Counted from the first letter of the stretch, positions 21,139-32,371 are shown. The stretch: 64,000 nt of DNA from Cylindrotheca closterium (GCA_933822405.4 CAKOGP040001980.1:396258-460257), one strand, 5' to 3'. The notes: generated from the sequence alone by a model not told the origin. Numbers and translations: made by a program.

Positions 21139-24100
21139 TCAGTCCTGTCGAAGCACACTCACTGGTCGGAGCAACTCCTCGTGCTTCGAACGAATTGACT
21201 CCACCTTGTAGTCCGATTCCCACAGAGAATAGAGGTCCATCGCTTCAAGCAAAGCTGCCTTTGCGCCATCCTTGTCGTTGATGCTTAGCAAAAATTCCCC
21301 GAGCCTCTCCGATGCCAATCCAGCATCGTTTGGTCGATGCACCTTCTTGCCGACCTCTACAGACCTTCTATAGACCCGACAAGCTTTCGCCGGGTCGTTG
21401 GCCAATACAGCAAGCTCTGCATCCATGAGTAAATCCAATTGCTTCAAGTTAGGGCATCCTTGGGCAATCCATGTCTTCGTTTTTTTGCTCGTCTCCTTTC
21501 CATACCTTCGATACTTGGAAGATCGCTTGCCACAAGAACGAGCACAATGCAAACAAGAAATTGCAACGTAAATCTGGAACCAAAAAGCGATAGCATTTCC
21601 TGAAATTGCATCTACAAGAAAAGGCATTTTCTCCAGGGTTTCTTCTGCGTTCGCTCGGTGGTTCCCACAGAAGGTAAATATGATCCCTTTGAAACCATGT
21701 AGCAAGGTATAGTCCAATCCGCCAGATGCCTCTGGATCAAGCAATGCCTCATCTATTGCTTCTCCTTTCAAAACAAGGGGGTCTTCGGACTGTCCTTGCA
21801 TGTTCAAGATGACTTGAAACATTATGGACATAAGATGGACTTGCCATCCACGATTCATCGACTTGATGTTTCGAATGGTTTCTCTTGTTTCGTCCGCAGC
21901 TGCTCTGAGGGATCTTCCACTGACAAGTTCATAATAGAGAACCATCATGAATGAGTAAAGAGACATTTGGATATCTCCAACTTGCGAACTATAATGATAG
22001 TTTTCGTAGTAGCCCTTTTGGACCGATCGAATGTCATGAGTGAAACCTGAAACAAAGGAGTACAAGAGTGTTGTACCGTTAGACCACATTTCGTGTACGA
22101 CCAAATTCAAGCAATATGAACTTACTCTGGAGGCAACCTAAGTACATCTTTGTTGCAGCCTTCGAGTAGCGATCCTTTGAACGTTCCATGACCGTCTGAG
22201 TAAACTTGGCATAGGCATCGATTACCTTCAAATTGCTTGCCATGCCTCCGCGATAAGCATATCCATTGGCAGCCTCATCGCACACTCCGAATTCGTTGAC
22301 AAGGGCCACCATCTTCAAAGTAACCTGGGGAAGCTCTCTTTTGTCGCTTACATACACCAACACCAATAGTGTTGATAGTACTTTCATGACAGCAAGAGCA
22401 GTTTTATCGGTCATTTCAGGAAGAGTCGATGCAAGATTTGGATCGAGATTCTTGTCGTACTTCTTGATGAGATTCAGACGAGTGTAAATCGCAAGTTTCC
22501 TTCCTCCTCTCAAAAGGGGGTGGTTGAATTGCTCAAGTACATCATAGCATAGATCTTTTGCGGCTTGTACATCCCGCCCTGACAGGGACTCAATCATTGA
22601 TACATACAAAGGAAACCTCTCCTCGAGTGAAAGATTCGGCTGATTCAACACTTCATCATACATGACTTGCATAGTCTCAACATTCCCCAGCACACCGTAC
22701 GCATTCGTGGCCAGGGCGTAGAGCTTTAGAGTCAAATCATGGTGCGATTGCCAGCAGTCTTGTGGGAGCAAACCAATGCCGACACCTGCGTAATTGGATG
22801 CAATCTCGAACCCTGATAGTCGCATGGCTCTTCTCGCCGCTCGAAAGTTCAGTTCCGCTAGCGACGTAGCAACAGCCAAAGACATGGAACCTCCAATACC
22901 GATATTCAACAAATTCACCACGACAAACAAGGTCTTGTCCAGCTCTTGTCTTGATAGTCGTCGACGAAGAATAGTACCGACCTCGTACCTCATCGTTTGA
23001 AGATCCTGTTCGCTTGTGATGAAAAGAGCTGCCTCTTGAACCTTATCGTGAACCCATTTGTAACCCACGCTATCGATATTAAGAAAGCCTTGAGTGACAG
23101 CTTTGGTTAACCATTCTGAAAGCTCGCTTGGTTTCATAGGACTTTCTTTGAAGTAATCCTTGACCACTTTTGATAGAAACTCCTCTCGAAAGCTTGCTCC
23201 GAGACATGCTGCTAGTTGAAGAATTTCTTGCATCTTGGAGGGCAAGCTCTTCATTTTCTCTTTCAGGAGACTGACAACATTGTCGGTGGCAATCGTTTCA
23301 AGTTCAATTTGGTTTTCATCCCATACCCAGCTTTTTTCGGCTCTCGAGTATGCAATAAGTTTTTCATTGCTGAGCATATCAATGAAGTTAATAACAAAGA
23401 AAGCATTCCCTCCTGTCCTTCGATGGACGATCTCAGCCAAGTCGGACGTTCGATAGCTCGGAATGTGTAAAAGATTAGCCAAGATCTCTTCGATTTGTTC
23501 GACTTTCAGGTCTCCAACCTCGATCTTTGTGGTGTCGTAGTCGTACTCGTCCTCTTTCTCATCAAGAGTTCGGATGAACTTGCTCACGATGTGGGTGTCG
23601 TCGACTTCGTTTGATCTGTACAGAGCAATGAGCATAAAATTGGTGCTGAGATTATCTGTCATCAATACTTCCATCAGATCGATGGATGGTAGATCGGCCC
23701 ACTGAATATCATCCAATACCATGACAAGTGGCTTGAAAAAGGAAGCTACGGTACGAAAAAAAGTTCGGATGGCACCATTCAAACGTTCCTTGTTCCCACC
23801 GTTGTTTCCGCCCTGTCCATCATCCTGGGCAAGAAATTCCGAAGAGGTGCCAACGATATCCTCGATTTCAGGCAGGATGAGGACAAGTGTCGCCAATTCA
23901 GGTCCAAGTTCTTTGATGATCGTCTCTTGAATGCCTTCAAACGACAGAGAGCCCATATGTTCGTTTGAATGCTTGAGATGTAGAATTTCTCCACAGATGT
24001 GTCTTCCAGCCGCAGCGATACCAGCGTATGGTTCACCTCGGAGCTTTTGGTCGAACTTCCCCATGGAAAAGATTCCCTTCTTTTTGGCAACTGCATTGGC

Positions 24101-24487
24101 CACGGTGGCTGCAAGCGCTGTCTTTCCAGTGCCGGAGAGACCCGAAATACAGAGGAGCTTGTTCTTACCAGTCGCCACAACGTCATCGAGACACTTACGG
24201 ATGACCTTGATCTCGCTGTTCCGCCCAAACAATCCGAGCTGAGCCATTTTTATCCCGAGCTCATTTTGTTTTTGTTTGCTTGATTGCGAATTGGCGGTGG
24301 TGCGACTCGCTTGATGGCTTCCTTTACTTGCATCGCTTGATTTCTGCGTTTTGGAGGTTCGAGATGATTCACTCCCTTTGGAGTTTGATCCATTGCACAT
24401 ATTCCAATAATCGTTTGTGCCTACCAAATTATAGGATGAGTTTTTTTGTGTGAGTTTTATTTTGCGAGTTTTGTTTTGTGAAGGCAT
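21139..24487 (-). CDS. STAND-type ATPase (AAA_16) with helical-repeat C-terminus
   Basis: Exons 24487-22126 and 22046-21139 join to 1089 residues (donor GTAAGT, acceptor TTTCAG). A Ser/Lys-rich N-terminus is followed by LFGRNSEIKVI and the P-loop CISGLSGTGKTALAA near residue 112. The Walker B-like MVLDDIQWAD follows, with RTGGNAFF further on: the AAA_16/STAND layout seen in signalling ATPases. The C-terminal half is all-helical, TPR-like, as in large bacterial and diatom adenylate-cyclase-associated STAND proteins. No cyclase or kinase domain is attached. It is likely a signalling or scaffolding switch, ligand unknown. The frame extends upstream (another ATG at 24523); the Lys-rich MPSQNKTRK start is preferred. 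Confidence 0.78.
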
Positions 24488-25397
24488 TTGCAAAAATGTC
24501 GATTGTAAAGGAAAAAAGGTCATCTGTACACGTGTACTAAGTAGGCTCTCCACATGGCTATTATATAAAATATGACCAACAGTGCCTTCCCTGTTCTCCT
24601 GAGTACCGGTTGGTAAATTTTTGAATAACAGACATACCACACAAGTATGAAGTTGACAAAAGCGCCCCACCACGCGAAACGCTTTATGATATATGCAACA
24701 TATTTATTTCGTAAATTGTTCTCTTCCCCGTGGAGGTGGAGGTATGTAACAAAATCGTCAATACCAGTACTGGTACGAGTACCAGGGTACCGGCACGGTA
24801 CCTCGGTACCTCCAGACTGGTATCGTATCAGGTACCTGGTACTTGCGATATTTCCACCCTTCCACCCAGGTACTGTACACCATTGGTGTTGAAGTTTGGC
24901 TGTGCTGATTGCCCAAAAAGACGGTCCCGAGAAATCCTCCACCACCTTGCGAAATACAAATAAAAGTCTTTTCGCAAGGCGCTGATACAAACGCCCCACT
25001 GTACTGCTGTCATTCTTTTATTCGTTAACTACACCATATCATACCGGTTCGTATACCCAGTAATCGTTAGGAGAAAAGTTACATATCGGTACGGTAGATT
25101 GTGTGCAAGAAACATTGAATGATGCAACATCCAATACTTGTAGTACTGTAGCAGATGTATGCTGTATGACGATGGTAGTTGGTATATTGTAAGCAGAGCA
25201 GCATATTGCCACTGCTTTCAAGTTCGTGGCGATTTGTGGATATCTTCGTAATTAATTTAGTACCAACTTTGGACAATTTGATCGGTGTGGGTTCCAAAAG
25301 AGATTAACAATCTTATGAATATCGTCTGCATCAATCTAGCTCTTTGATCTCGTCAAGTGTCGCCAATGCCATTGTTGCAAACGTGGTATTAGTCTTA
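24488..25397. other. Gene-poor DNA with GTAC/GGTACC palindromes
   Basis: No convincing gene in 910 bp. A perfect 12-nt palindrome GTACACGTGTAC sits at 24526-24537, about 40 bp upstream of the STAND start. From about 24761 to 24880, GGTAC or GTACC words occur many times, some as GGTACC. Short frames here are not coding-like. Confidence 0.65.
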
Positions 25398-25989
25398 TCA
25401 GTAGAGAAGCGAACCTGAAGATTCCATAGTGTTAGTGCAATAAGGCAAGCAGATTCGTGAGAGTACGACTTGCTTGAATGTAGAACGATCAATCCTTTGC
25501 ATTGAATTGTAAACCTTTGACTTTGTGGTTGTCCAAGTGAGAATCAACTTGATGATGATGAGATCTTCTGGAACTTCATCATTATTGCCAAAGAAGAAGG
25601 ACTTGAATTCATTCACGACGAAATAATCCGTATCCAATTCATTGGTTTCGTCAAGTTCATTTGGATTCTCGAGGACGACACCGTTTCTGCGGACCTTTGC
25701 GTTCTGTATCAGTTGAGACCCTGTGGTTGGCACAAGGACAAAGCGTTCCAGGACATGCATTTTGTGATACACCTTACACCACACAAGCCTCATAAACGTC
25801 CATTTTGTTGTTGTTGTTGTTGTTGTTGCCGTTGTCGTTGTCGTTGTTGTTGTTGACAAATGAAGCGGATCGCCTCCTTTTCTTATTGTTGGATGGTTCG
25901 GAGGTTGAATTGATGGTTTTGTGACTGGTGCGAAAAGAGCTGTTGGTTCCAACAATATTGTTGTTGTGAAGCGAACCTGAAGATTCCAT
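25398..25989 (-). CDS. Possible low-complexity gene, splice uncertain
   Basis: A frame starts at ATG 25989 (MESSGSLHNNNIVG), with a basic patch (NNKKRRRSASF) and an Asn run coded by a GTT-type repeat. It ends near 25774 just after a GTGTAAGG donor-like site. A second frame at about 25700-25400 looks protein-like (NGVVLENPNELDETNELDTDYFVV in part), so a two-exon gene is plausible, but I could not fix the junction. Function is unknown. The 5' end is duplicated (see repeats). Confidence 0.3.
25406..25509. repeat. Direct repeat, copy 1
   Basis: About 104 bp, similar to 25968-26064. It includes, on the minus strand, a start ATGGAATCTTCAGGTTCGCT coding for MESSGSL, but here the frame stops after two more codons. 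Confidence 0.85.
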
Positions 25990-26064
25990 AGTGTTTAGAG
26001 CAACAAAAGAGTAAGATTCGTGATAGTATGACTTGAATATGGAACAATCCTTTGCATTGAATTG
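25968..26064. repeat. Direct repeat, copy 2 (5' end of the possible gene)
   Basis: About 97 bp, imperfect match to 25406-25509 with small indels, covering the 5' leader and first codons of the frame starting at 25989. Confidence 0.85.
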
Positions 26065-26304
26065 AAATACAAAGAAGTGTATGTGTTTGTGTTTTGAAAG
26101 GAGGAGCACAAATCATCATCCAAAAATGAGAATCCAATATTATCATAGTGCGAACTCATGATGATGGTCGCGCAACGAAACTGAAACGAAGCGAGTCAGC
26201 GTATGCGTTCGACAAGTACCGGAAAAACGACTCATTCGAATCAAAACATCAGGTAGACTTTTACTCACCTTCCTTAATTATAAATTTGTCTCTTCAGCAA
26301 GACG

Positions 26305-26376
26305 AGCTCTGTGGCGCAGAGGGAGCGTGTTGGGCTCATAACCCAAAGGTCCGAGGATCGAAACCTCGTGGAGCTA
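26305..26376 (+). tRNA. tRNA-Met (CAU), elongator-like
   Basis: 72 nt. Acceptor AGCTCTG pairs with TGGAGCT (two wobble pairs). Anticodon arm TTGGG-CTCATAA-CCCAA gives CAU. T-arm CGAGG-ATCGAAA-CCTCG. D-arm around GCGCAGAGGGAGCGT. Discriminator A at 26376. No CCA is encoded and no intron is seen. The sequence resembles eukaryotic elongator rather than initiator tRNA-Met. Confidence 0.93.
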
Positions 26377-27227
26377 TTCATTTTACCTTTTTGCAAGATG
26401 TGGGAGCTGTGGACCAGGTTGTGCTTTTCTCACTCCATTGACTTTTGGATATAGGCATTATGAAATTGCTACAGTATTTGTATACCGGTATGTAATGTAC
26501 AAATGTATGTATATTATTCTAGTCATTTGATATTCATTCATCATCAGTTGTCAAATATTTTTTACGGTCGGCTACAGTATTAATGTCCGGGTTATCAAAG
26601 TGTGAATGCGACTTTCAACTTACTGACGACTCCTCTCACTGAGCATATCCAGATACGTGTACTGTACTGTAGGTTCAATTTGAAATTGGACTTGGGCAAT
26701 ACGAAGCATTTTTCCTATTTTTAGCTGGTGAGAGTAGGGGTAGGTGCGAAATGGAACCGGTACATGTGTACTGCAAGTCATTGTAGTGTTCACCGTATAG
26801 TACAGTACTGCATGCGGAGTTTTTTTTTCCCCTTCGTTTTCTTTTTACACATCTATCATCAGTACACGTACACTACACGTATCGGTAGAAGTCCTATTTT
26901 TTAAAGACTACAGTCAGTACAGTACGTGTAATATTTTTACGTGCATTTTGACATTTTGAAATATATTTGTAGCGAAAGTGAAACGGAAGTTTTCTCATGG
27001 TATTTTTGGGCGAACCACCGGTCTCTCACTGTTGAATCTTGGTAGAATGCAAATTTTCGGCGTCGGTTCTCCGTTGTGACGCCATCCGACCTCATTTCTT
27101 AGGGCCAGTGGCCACATTGTTTCAACGGACAAGACACTCATCCCGTTCACATATTTTCCGAAAAAAACAGAACTCCCTCACAAATCAATCACAAGTCTGA
27201 AAGAAAATCACACTACCTTTAAAAAAA
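26377..27227. other. Intergenic upstream of the silaffin-like gene
   Basis: 851 bp without a supported gene. It is rich in GTAC words: near 26655-26672, 26758-26772, 26796-26812, 26861-26885 and 26914-26930. The last few hundred bases should hold the promoter and 5' UTR of the gene at 27228. Confidence 0.6.
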
Positions 27228-27686
27228 ATGATGTCCAAGATCTTTGCTTTCCTTCTTCTCCTTGCATGCACTTCGTTTGTCGTTGCCCAAGACGCCAATG
27301 TTCGAAGAAGCTACCGCGTCCTGAACGTTCATGATATGGACGAACACAGTTCCGGAAAGGGCGGAAAAGGAAAAGGAGGATCCAAGGGTTCATCTTCTGG
27401 CAAGGGCGGAAAGGGAGGATCCAAGGGATCGTCTTCTGGCAAGGGCGGAAAGGGAGGATCCAAGGGATCGTCTTCTGGCAAGGGCGGAAAGGGAGGAAAA
27501 GGAGGATCCAAGGGATCATCTTCTGGCAAGGGCGGAAAGGGTGAAATGAGTGGATCCAGCAGCGGAAAGGGAGGAAAGGGAGGAAAGGGAACAAAGAAGA
27601 CCGCCGGAAGTTCCAAGTCATCAAAGAAGATGAAGCATGTTGTCGATGACATGCAAGACATGGTCTTTGGATCCATGAGCATGTAA
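27228..27686 (+). CDS. Silaffin-like Lys/Ser/Gly repeat protein, secreted
   Basis: 152 residues, single exon. Signal peptide MMSKIFAFLLLLACTSFVVA, cleaved before QDANV. A short propeptide-like stretch contains RRSYRVL, an RXL site of the kind cleaved in diatom silaffins and cingulins. Then about four tandem 13-residue units of the form GGSKGSSSGKGGK, partly degenerate, followed by a Lys-rich end with KSSKKMK. Lysines are spaced as KxxK, which in silaffins directs proteins to silica and is modified with polyamines; serines would be phosphorylated. A role in frustule silica formation is inferred. Homology to a named silaffin is not shown, as such proteins align poorly. Ends in GSMSM. Confidence 0.75.
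   Translation: MMSKIFAFLLLLACTSFVVAQDANVRRSYRVLNVHDMDEHSSGKGGKGKGGSKGSSSGKGGKGGSKGSSSGKGGKGGSKGSSSGKGGKGGKGGSKGSSSGKGGKGEMSGSSSGKGGKGGKGTKKTAGSSKSSKKMKHVVDDMQDMVFGSMSM
27350..27560 (+). repeat. 39-bp tandem repeat coding the 13-residue Lys/Ser units
   Basis: About four near-identical copies containing GGATCCAAGGG and TCTTCTGGCAAGGGCGG, with an extra GGAGGAAAA insertion in one. High nucleotide identity points to recent expansion or unequal crossing over. Confidence 0.9.
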
Positions 27687-27936
27687 AGTGTCTCGAGAAT
27701 TAACTTCAGATTGTCAAGTCAGTAGGTGTTCGTGGATGTTGGACACTATTGGACACTATGCTCCTTGACAAAATATTTGTATATATATATAAAGTAGACT
27801 TGATGGTTGTTTCCTCATTATTACTATTATTATTATTATTATTAGGAGTATTAGGATACTAGCGATACCATTTTTTTCCCCTGTCACATGCATTTACAGT
27901 GGGATTGCCTTTAAAATAATCAAGCCATTTTTCAGA

Positions 27937-29455
27937 TCACGATGTGGCTTTCCCCAGAATTGCAACCGCCGACGATGAAAAGATACCACCATTTCCGTAA
28001 ACTAATGCACGCTTGCAGTCGTCGATCTGCCTTCCAACTGCATTTTCGTTGAGCTGTTGGCATGCTTCAATAATGTTGTACATGGCCGGCACCTGCAGCA
28101 ATTATTTCAAACGATATTATAAAAATGATGGTGAGCAGTTGGATACATTCAAAATGCAAATGGCAACGAAAAGAAAAACTCCACAAATGTTTGCAGGAGC
28201 TTATCAACAGCCTTACCTCCCAAGGTGCCCCATAGCATAGCAAACCGCCATGTGTATTGACTGGAAAGAATGTGGGATCTTGTATCAACTCTTCTTCGGT
28301 TCCGCTGTCCACAGCATTCATCAATTTGGAGTACTGCGCTTCGATATAATTACCGCCGTCTCCTTGCGAACAAATGCCAGTTGCTTCCAAAGCACGAATC
28401 AAGCAGATGGGAAAGCAGTCATAGAGAGCAAAGAAATCAATGTTGGTCGCTTTCAAGCTTCCAGCTTGGCGATAGGCTTGAGTCATGGCTGCATCAGAAC
28501 CAAATGGAAATCCACCAATCTGTTCTTTGGCTGGGGGGACCAAGGGGCCAGAAGACTCGCCGCTTCCAAGAATTGTCACTGCTTTTTTTTTCACCTGCTC
28601 CATCTCGAGACTTGTTCGTAGTCGTTCGTTCAGAAAGGACTCGCTTGTCAATATTATGCAGCCAGCACCATCTGCGCGATACGCACATTCCAACAGGGAG
28701 ATATTTGGAGCTACAGAAGGTGCTTGTTGGATACTATCCAATGCAGTAAAAGGCTTTGGTGTGTCTCGTTTCATGTGCTCTGTCTGTTGTGAGGGTTGTA
28801 GCTCAAGTGCTGTTTGGTATAGCAGGCTTTCTTTATGCCTCGACGCATGAAAGGACTGAAGACACACCACCATCCGCAGTTGATCTCGTGTCAAACCATA
28901 TCTCTGCATCTGATATTGCGTGTAGCGATCGTATCCATTGGGGATGATAGGCGAAGGTATGCCACTTTCGTCACCAAAGATGTTATCTACTCTCTGCAGA
29001 AAGGTCCTACTGTCCATGCTTCCAACAGAATCGGCAGCAACAACAGCTACACAATTCAGCCCTTCATGTTGGATCATGCTTTGGGCCTGTAATAATGCTG
29101 ACACTGGTCCTCCTCCACCAGTATCGATAGTTCGGCACAGTAGTGATGGTTGGCCAAGTCGTTTGGCATCAGATGACGCTTTCCTTGTGAATAAGCCGAG
29201 CGATGTGGCTTGAAAATGAGCTTCCATGATGTGATGTTCGGCAAGAGAAGGAAGAGCGAGAAATCCATCCAAATCGTTAACGGACAAATTGGATTCTTTC
29301 AAGGCGCCATCTAAAACTTGGCGAATCATCGATGTTGTCGTGTTCTTGTTGTGATTGATTCCAAGGAGTTTTCTTTCTCCTGCATTTCCCTTTTTCACCA
29401 GTCCCTTTGCTCCAACGATGATAGCTTTCCGGCACAAAGTACATGTTCTTCTCAT
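27937..29455 (-). CDS. Thiolase-fold protein lacking canonical catalytic residues
   Basis: Exons 29455-28217 and 28092-27937 join to 464 residues (donor GTAAGG, acceptor GCTGCAG). Thiolase-superfamily features: IIVGAKGLV near the N-terminus, DTGGGGPVSALLQAQSMI at the position of the nucleophile segment, NTHGGLLCYGAPWE in place of NxxGGxxxxGHP, and GNGGIFSSSAVAIL at the end. The nucleophilic Cys is not seen and the GHP histidine is replaced (GAP). This suggests a non-classical member, perhaps a lipid-transfer or acyl-binding relative of SCP-x/PRK08257 proteins. No clear leader. It diverges from the DCC gene. Confidence 0.75.
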
Positions 29456-29777
29456 ATCTTCTTCGTGTGAGAGGATAAGGACTCGGGATATGCTGTCCTC
29501 TACCTATTGACTTGCTCTTTTTGATGATGGGAGAGGCGAAAGATCTGAAGTTATATTTGGCGCCTAATAATAACTTATTTTCTCTCTTTCTCCGATTCCT
29601 GTTTGATCCGTTCGAATGGTGATGACTCACTCATCTGATTTCTCATTCCCAAGAACCACATCGACAGCAAAAAAGAACAACACATACAGTACAGTACAGG
29701 AAGCTTCCGAAACAACAACATTGTACCAACGATACCCAAAAAGCAACAGTAGTCAAAACCTTTTGAAACCAAGAATC
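29456..29777. promoter_or_regulatory. Divergent intergenic region, thiolase-like / DCC protein
   Basis: 322 bp between outward starts. A short CAGTACAGTACAGG stretch lies near 29688-29700. Nothing else is recognised. Confidence 0.45.
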
Positions 29778-30383
29778 ATGAAAAGTTCTGTATATACTAC
29801 AGTGATTGTTTTATTGGCACGTTCCAGCACATCATTTGGCTTTCAAGCTTCGCACCAATTGAAGAAGACACTGTCGACACATACGTCCTTGGCGGCCACA
29901 CAAATGGCAGATCCTGCGACGGTATCCAATCGGGTGTTCGAAACAGACAAAAGACCCATTATTTTATTCGATGGTGTTTGTAATTTATGCAATAATGCAG
30001 TCAACCTCGCTCTTGACTGGGATCCTGAAGGCAAGCTTCGATTCTCTGCCCTGCAAAGCAACGTTGGCAGATCATTATTACAAGTCAACGGAAGACAAGC
30101 AGATGACATTAGTTCGATTGTTGTCGTAACTGAAGCTGGAGCATTCATCAAATCGGATGCCATTCTGGTCATTTCTGAAGAATTGTCACCTGTTCCACTG
30201 TTACCAATGAAACATCTTGCGAAACTAGGCCGCTACCTTGTTCCCCAGTTCCTGCGCGACATAATCTATGACGGAGTGGCTGACAATCGCTACCAACTGA
30301 TGGGAAAGAGGACAGAATGTCGATTTGATGCTGACGGGGAATTTGAAGATAGGTTTGTGGATGACGATCTCTCACTTCTGTAG
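29778..30383 (+). CDS. DCC-family protein (DUF393), probable plastid target
   Basis: 201 residues from the ATG at 29778 (the frame is open upstream, but the leader is placed correctly only from here). Hydrophobic signal sequence MKSSVYTTVIVLLARSSTSFG followed by FQASHQ, the diatom plastid-leader pattern. The DUF393 domain begins RPIILFDGVCNLCNNAVNL, with the family CxxC (VCNLC) and DG. The family is thought to act in thiol-disulfide exchange; this is not proven. It ends with a conserved RTECRFD region. Confidence 0.82.
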   Translation: MKSSVYTTVIVLLARSSTSFGFQASHQLKKTLSTHTSLAATQMADPATVSNRVFETDKRPIILFDGVCNLCNNAVNLALDWDPEGKLRFSALQSNVGRSLLQVNGRQADDISSIVVVTEAGAFIKSDAILVISEELSPVPLLPMKHLAKLGRYLVPQFLRDIIYDGVADNRYQLMGKRTECRFDADGEFEDRFVDDDLSLL

Positions 30384-30793
30384 TGTTGAGGGCTCGCGGT
30401 GATATGTGTCGATCAGAATAGTATTGATAGACGGCTCATTTCTCATATATTCGAATTGACCAGTCACAGTATGCACAAGAAAAAGACATGAAACATATTG
30501 TGGTGTCGAATCAGTTCGACTAATCAAATCAACATCTTTCTTGCGGAAATGCACCATGCTGTACGCTGCGATGTCAAGAGAGCATAATTATGTGAACGTG
30601 TCGTCAGGTAATACTAAAAGAAACATTCTTCACATTACGAGTAGTCTCGAAAGGTCGTATTATATGTGTTGTAGAACGCGAAGGCTAAGACACTGTACTT
30701 CTGAATGGTCGAACGAATCAAATCAACAGTCAACCCAAAACCAATCATTTCGTATTTTCGATCATCACGGAAAACCTTGAACGTTGACAAACC
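30384..30793. other. Intergenic, no gene seen
   Basis: 410 bp between two plus-strand genes. I see no element to name. Confidence 0.5.
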
Positions 30794-32371
30794 ATGGCCA
30801 AACGCGGAAAACGAAGGCGGCACAATCAACAGGCTGAAGACACAGCCCAGAAGAAACGAACCAGAGAAGGAGATTCAGGAGTATCTGATGAAGGCAACGC
30901 CGTCGCTGTTCAAGCTTCGTACACTGGTAGCGACGACTACACGATTCCGCCACCATTTGAGTTATCCAGTGATGAGTCGTCGAAATCTGATGTCGACAAG
31001 CTGTGGAAGTATGTCGTAAACGACAAGGACTGGAAAGCGACACCCATTCAACGCCAGCTTTGGTCAATCTTGTTGAAGAAGGAAAAAAGTGTCGTTGGAA
31101 TTGCTCCAACAGGAAGTGGCAAAACGATGGCGTATGGAATTCCTTCATTGCTGAGGCAAGAGTCTCTATTGGTGCTTGTCCCGACAAGAGAGCTGGTACA
31201 ACAAGTCGCTGCTGTATGTTCTAAGATTGTGAAAGGTTTGCAAGATAGTAACATGGAAAAGCCATATCTGGTCGTCCCAATATATGGTGGCGTGGACAAG
31301 AAATCGCAAAGGGAGATGATGGATCAGGTCAATGACAAGACGCTGGCTGTCGTCGCTACACCAGGTCGGCTGCTTGACTTGCTGAAAGATTCCACATTCG
31401 CGACATCATTTCAACCTAGTTGGATCGTGCTTGATGAAGCCGATCAGTTGTCCAAAGATGGAGACTTGGGCCCCCAAGTGGAGGAAATACTGGGGATCGT
31501 AAAGTCTCCAAGCACCACATTAGCGATGATTTCTGCAACCTATCCCGACAAGGCCAAAGCTAAATTTGAAAAGTGGGTAGACGATGACTATATCTTGGTG
31601 CAAGTGGATTCAGTCGATGCCGCAAAATCGTCATTCGGAAAGATTCCTCCGAATTTGAAACAGGTCCTTCATGTTTGCAGCGACCACAAAAAGCCAAAAA
31701 AGCTAATGTCGACGCTTCAAATGATTCAGAAGCAGCAAACTGGACGCAACGTGCCCTTGGGAATAGTCTTCTTTGCTCGCATCGAAAAGGTTAAGTATGT
31801 ATCAGGGCTACTAGAAAAGGAAGGCATCGCACACATTTCATTGCACAGCCAGTTGTCAACACCACAGCGAGCTCAGAGTCTACACGTTTTTCAGAGTGGG
31901 AAGCGACCCTTATTGCTGGCAACCGATATCGCTGCCAGAGGGATTAATATTGCTGCCGTGCAATACGTTATTCAATACGATTTTCCATCCAACTTGCAGC
32001 AATACATCCATCGGTGTGGACGAGCGGGGCGATGTGGGCAAGAGGGTACTGTGTATTCATTTTTTACACGCAACTTGAAGGCACTAGCCACAGATATGAT
32101 AAGTTTGTTAGAGAAGACTGATGCATGGGTGGACCCGAATCTCAGAGCATTGGTTGGCAACGGTGCCTCCAAAGAGAAAAAGTCCAAAGGTGGAGCAAAG
32201 CCAAAGAAAAACAAGGCGGATTTCGAGAAGAAAAACGTAAAACGAACTGATAATAATTTGGAAGACGACGACAATGAAGAATTTCCTGAACTGGCTCCTG
32301 GTCGCATAGTTCTCAAGCGTGCAAGCCATGTTAGTGATGCATCTTCTTCCGAAGACGAAAACGAAGAGTGA
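30794..32371 (+). CDS. DEAD-box ATP-dependent RNA helicase
   Basis: 525 residues, single exon. A Lys/Arg-rich N-terminus (KRGKRRRHNQQ), probably nuclear or nucleolar, is followed by the Q-motif region (TPIQRQLW), motif I GIAPTGSGKT, PTREL, TPGRLLDLL, motif II LDEADQL, SAT, and C-terminal IVFFARIEK, TDIAARGIN and HRCGRAGRCG. The tail is Lys- and Glu-rich. A ribosome-biogenesis or mRNA role is likely, but the subfamily is not assigned. Confidence 0.92.
   Translation: MAKRGKRRRHNQQAEDTAQKKRTREGDSGVSDEGNAVAVQASYTGSDDYTIPPPFELSSDESSKSDVDKLWKYVVNDKDWKATPIQRQLWSILLKKEKSVVGIAPTGSGKTMAYGIPSLLRQESLLVLVPTRELVQQVAAVCSKIVKGLQDSNMEKPYLVVPIYGGVDKKSQREMMDQVNDKTLAVVATPGRLLDLLKDSTFATSFQPSWIVLDEADQLSKDGDLGPQVEEILGIVKSPSTTLAMISATYPDKAKAKFEKWVDDDYILVQVDSVDAAKSSFGKIPPNLKQVLHVCSDHKKPKKLMSTLQMIQKQQTGRNVPLGIVFFARIEKVKYVSGLLEKEGIAHISLHSQLSTPQRAQSLHVFQSGKRPLLLATDIAARGINIAAVQYVIQYDFPSNLQQYIHRCGRAGRCGQEGTVYSFFTRNLKALATDMISLLEKTDAWVDPNLRALVGNGASKEKKSKGGAKPKKNKADFEKKNVKRTDNNLEDDDNEEFPELAPGRIVLKRASHVSDASSSEDENEE

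Noticed and set aside
24761..24880. GGTACC cluster as a CRISPR array or origin
   Set aside because: Spacing is irregular, there are no equal spacers, and the host is eukaryotic.
25803..25860. Long Thr/Asn-run proteins on either frame
   Set aside because: They arise from a GTT-type repeat. Only the frame from 25989 is kept, at low confidence.
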